Assembly: GCF_042677865.1 (NCBI RefSeq) | Contig: NZ_JBHUDD010000005.1 | Span: 1 to 64,000 of the forward strand | Reading direction: 5' to 3' | DNA: 64,000 nucleotides | From: Lutimaribacter salitolerans | Lineage (GTDB): Bacteria > Pseudomonadota > Alphaproteobacteria > Rhodobacterales > Rhodobacteraceae | Part shown: positions 63,520-64,000 of the stretch, in pieces | Layout: every line of letters starts with the position of its first letter | How positions within the stretch are numbered: position 1 is the first letter of the stretch | Translations under genes and position numbers: made by a program | The notes under the pieces: generated by a model | What the model was told of the DNA's origin: nothing | What the model saw: only the letters and a program-made list of their open reading frames with translations | Database searches by the model: none

Positions 63520-64000
63520 TCAGGCCGCGAGGCCAGTGTCGATGGCGCGTGCCAGCTTGTCGGTCAGCTCATCTATCTGCGCCTCGGAAATGATGTAGGG
63601 CGGGGCCAGCAGGATGTGATCGCCGCGCTTGCCGTCAATCGTGCCGCCCGCAGGATAGCAGATCAGCCCATTGTCCATGGCGGCCTGTTTCACCCGCGCG
63701 TGAACATTGCGGCCGGGATCAAAGGTGTCCTTGGTCGCGCGGTCCGCCACAAGTTCGACACCCCGGAACAACCCGCGCCCGCGAATGTCCCCAACATGCG
63801 GGTGCTGACCCAGTCGCGCGGTCAGTGCATCCTGCAAGGCCGCTCCACGCGCGCGCACCTGTGGCAGCAGATCGCGGCCCAGGATGGCGGTCAGCACCGC
63901 GTGCCCCGCCGCCGCGGCCAGCGGATGGCCATGATAGGTGTGCCCGTGCTGGAAACTGCCCGACCCTTGGGCGATGGCGTCGTAAATCGCGCCTGAACAC
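63520..64000 (-). CDS. Class-III aminotransferase, partial (5' end beyond window)
   Basis: The frame is open from the right edge and gives about 160 C-terminal residues of an ornithine/GABA-type class-III aminotransferase. Visible are SFQHGHTYHGHPLAAAAGHAVL (shown in part: residues HTYHGHPLAAAA), HPHVGDIRGRGLFRGVELV and LLAPPYIISEAQID. The PLP lysine and N-terminus lie outside the window. Next to a Pot-type importer it may transaminate an imported diamine or its product. The ATG inside the frame at 63897 is not the start. Confidence 0.9.
   Translation of the reverse strand, partial: CSGAIYDAIAQGSGSFQHGHTYHGHPLAAAAGHAVLTAILGRDLLPQVRARGAALQDALTARLGQHPHVGDIRGRGLFRGVELVADRATKDTFDPGRNVHARVKQAAMDNGLICYPAGGTIDGKRGDHILLAPPYIISEAQIDELTDKLARAIDTGLAA

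Overview
The window looks like chromosome of a Rhodobacteraceae (Roseobacter-group) alphaproteobacterium. This rests on high GC, the gene families present (SspB-type ClpXP adaptor, DUF4169, DUF1028, an A/T/K-tailed HU, MCE/Mla transporter genes), a tRNA-Ile(CAT)-like gene and intergenic hairpin repeats of a style common in Rhodobacterales. No species can be named from sequence alone.

Layout. (1) 1-4232: right end of a small phage-satellite-like island abutting the 3' end of a tRNA-Asn gene. It holds a broken IS21 istA fragment, a 5'-truncated primase-like gene, an HK97-fold capsid gene, a P27-type small terminase gene and small hypotheticals. No portal, large terminase, head protease or tail gene is visible. 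(2) 4233-25440: core chromosome: MBL hydrolase, EnvZ-like kinase, purMN, rnd, SufE-like, RHH/DUF4169 pair, fumC, methyltransferase, sspB, chrA, tpiA, A-type Fe-S carrier, a coupled DUF3307/cyclase-like-HTH pair, SufT-like, enoyl-CoA hydratase, tgt, lon (with an RpoH-like promoter), HU and two tRNA-Val genes. (3) 25637-36722: MlaEFD-type lipid transporter plus PqiC-like lipoprotein, RidA, copper ATPase copA with cueR (classical 19-bp-spacer promoter), katG and divergent oxyR.

(4) 36662-64000: a long catabolic region for amide- or N-substituted nitrogen compounds. An IclR regulator with a cytoplasmic Ntn (penicillin-acylase family) hydrolase is divergent from an M81 protein, a peptide/opine-type ABC importer and two M20 amidohydrolases. 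Next come a nitrilase-family amidase with a flavoprotein (minus strand) and, divergently, a Rieske oxygenase, RidA, DUF1028 protein and LysR regulator. Then come a TMADH-type Fe-S flavoprotein, a PLP decarboxylase, an ArgE-like deacetylase, a PotABCD-type importer and the start of a class-III aminotransferase. The same inverted repeat, CTTAG-N7-CTAAG, lies upstream of the Rieske, TMADH-like and pot units, suggesting one regulon under the local LysR protein. Import, N-demethylation, deacylation and transamination of a betaine/polyamine-like substrate is a reasonable reading, but the substrate is not shown by sequence.

Most starts were chosen by ribosome-binding sites, start/stop overlaps and where recognisable family sequence begins.
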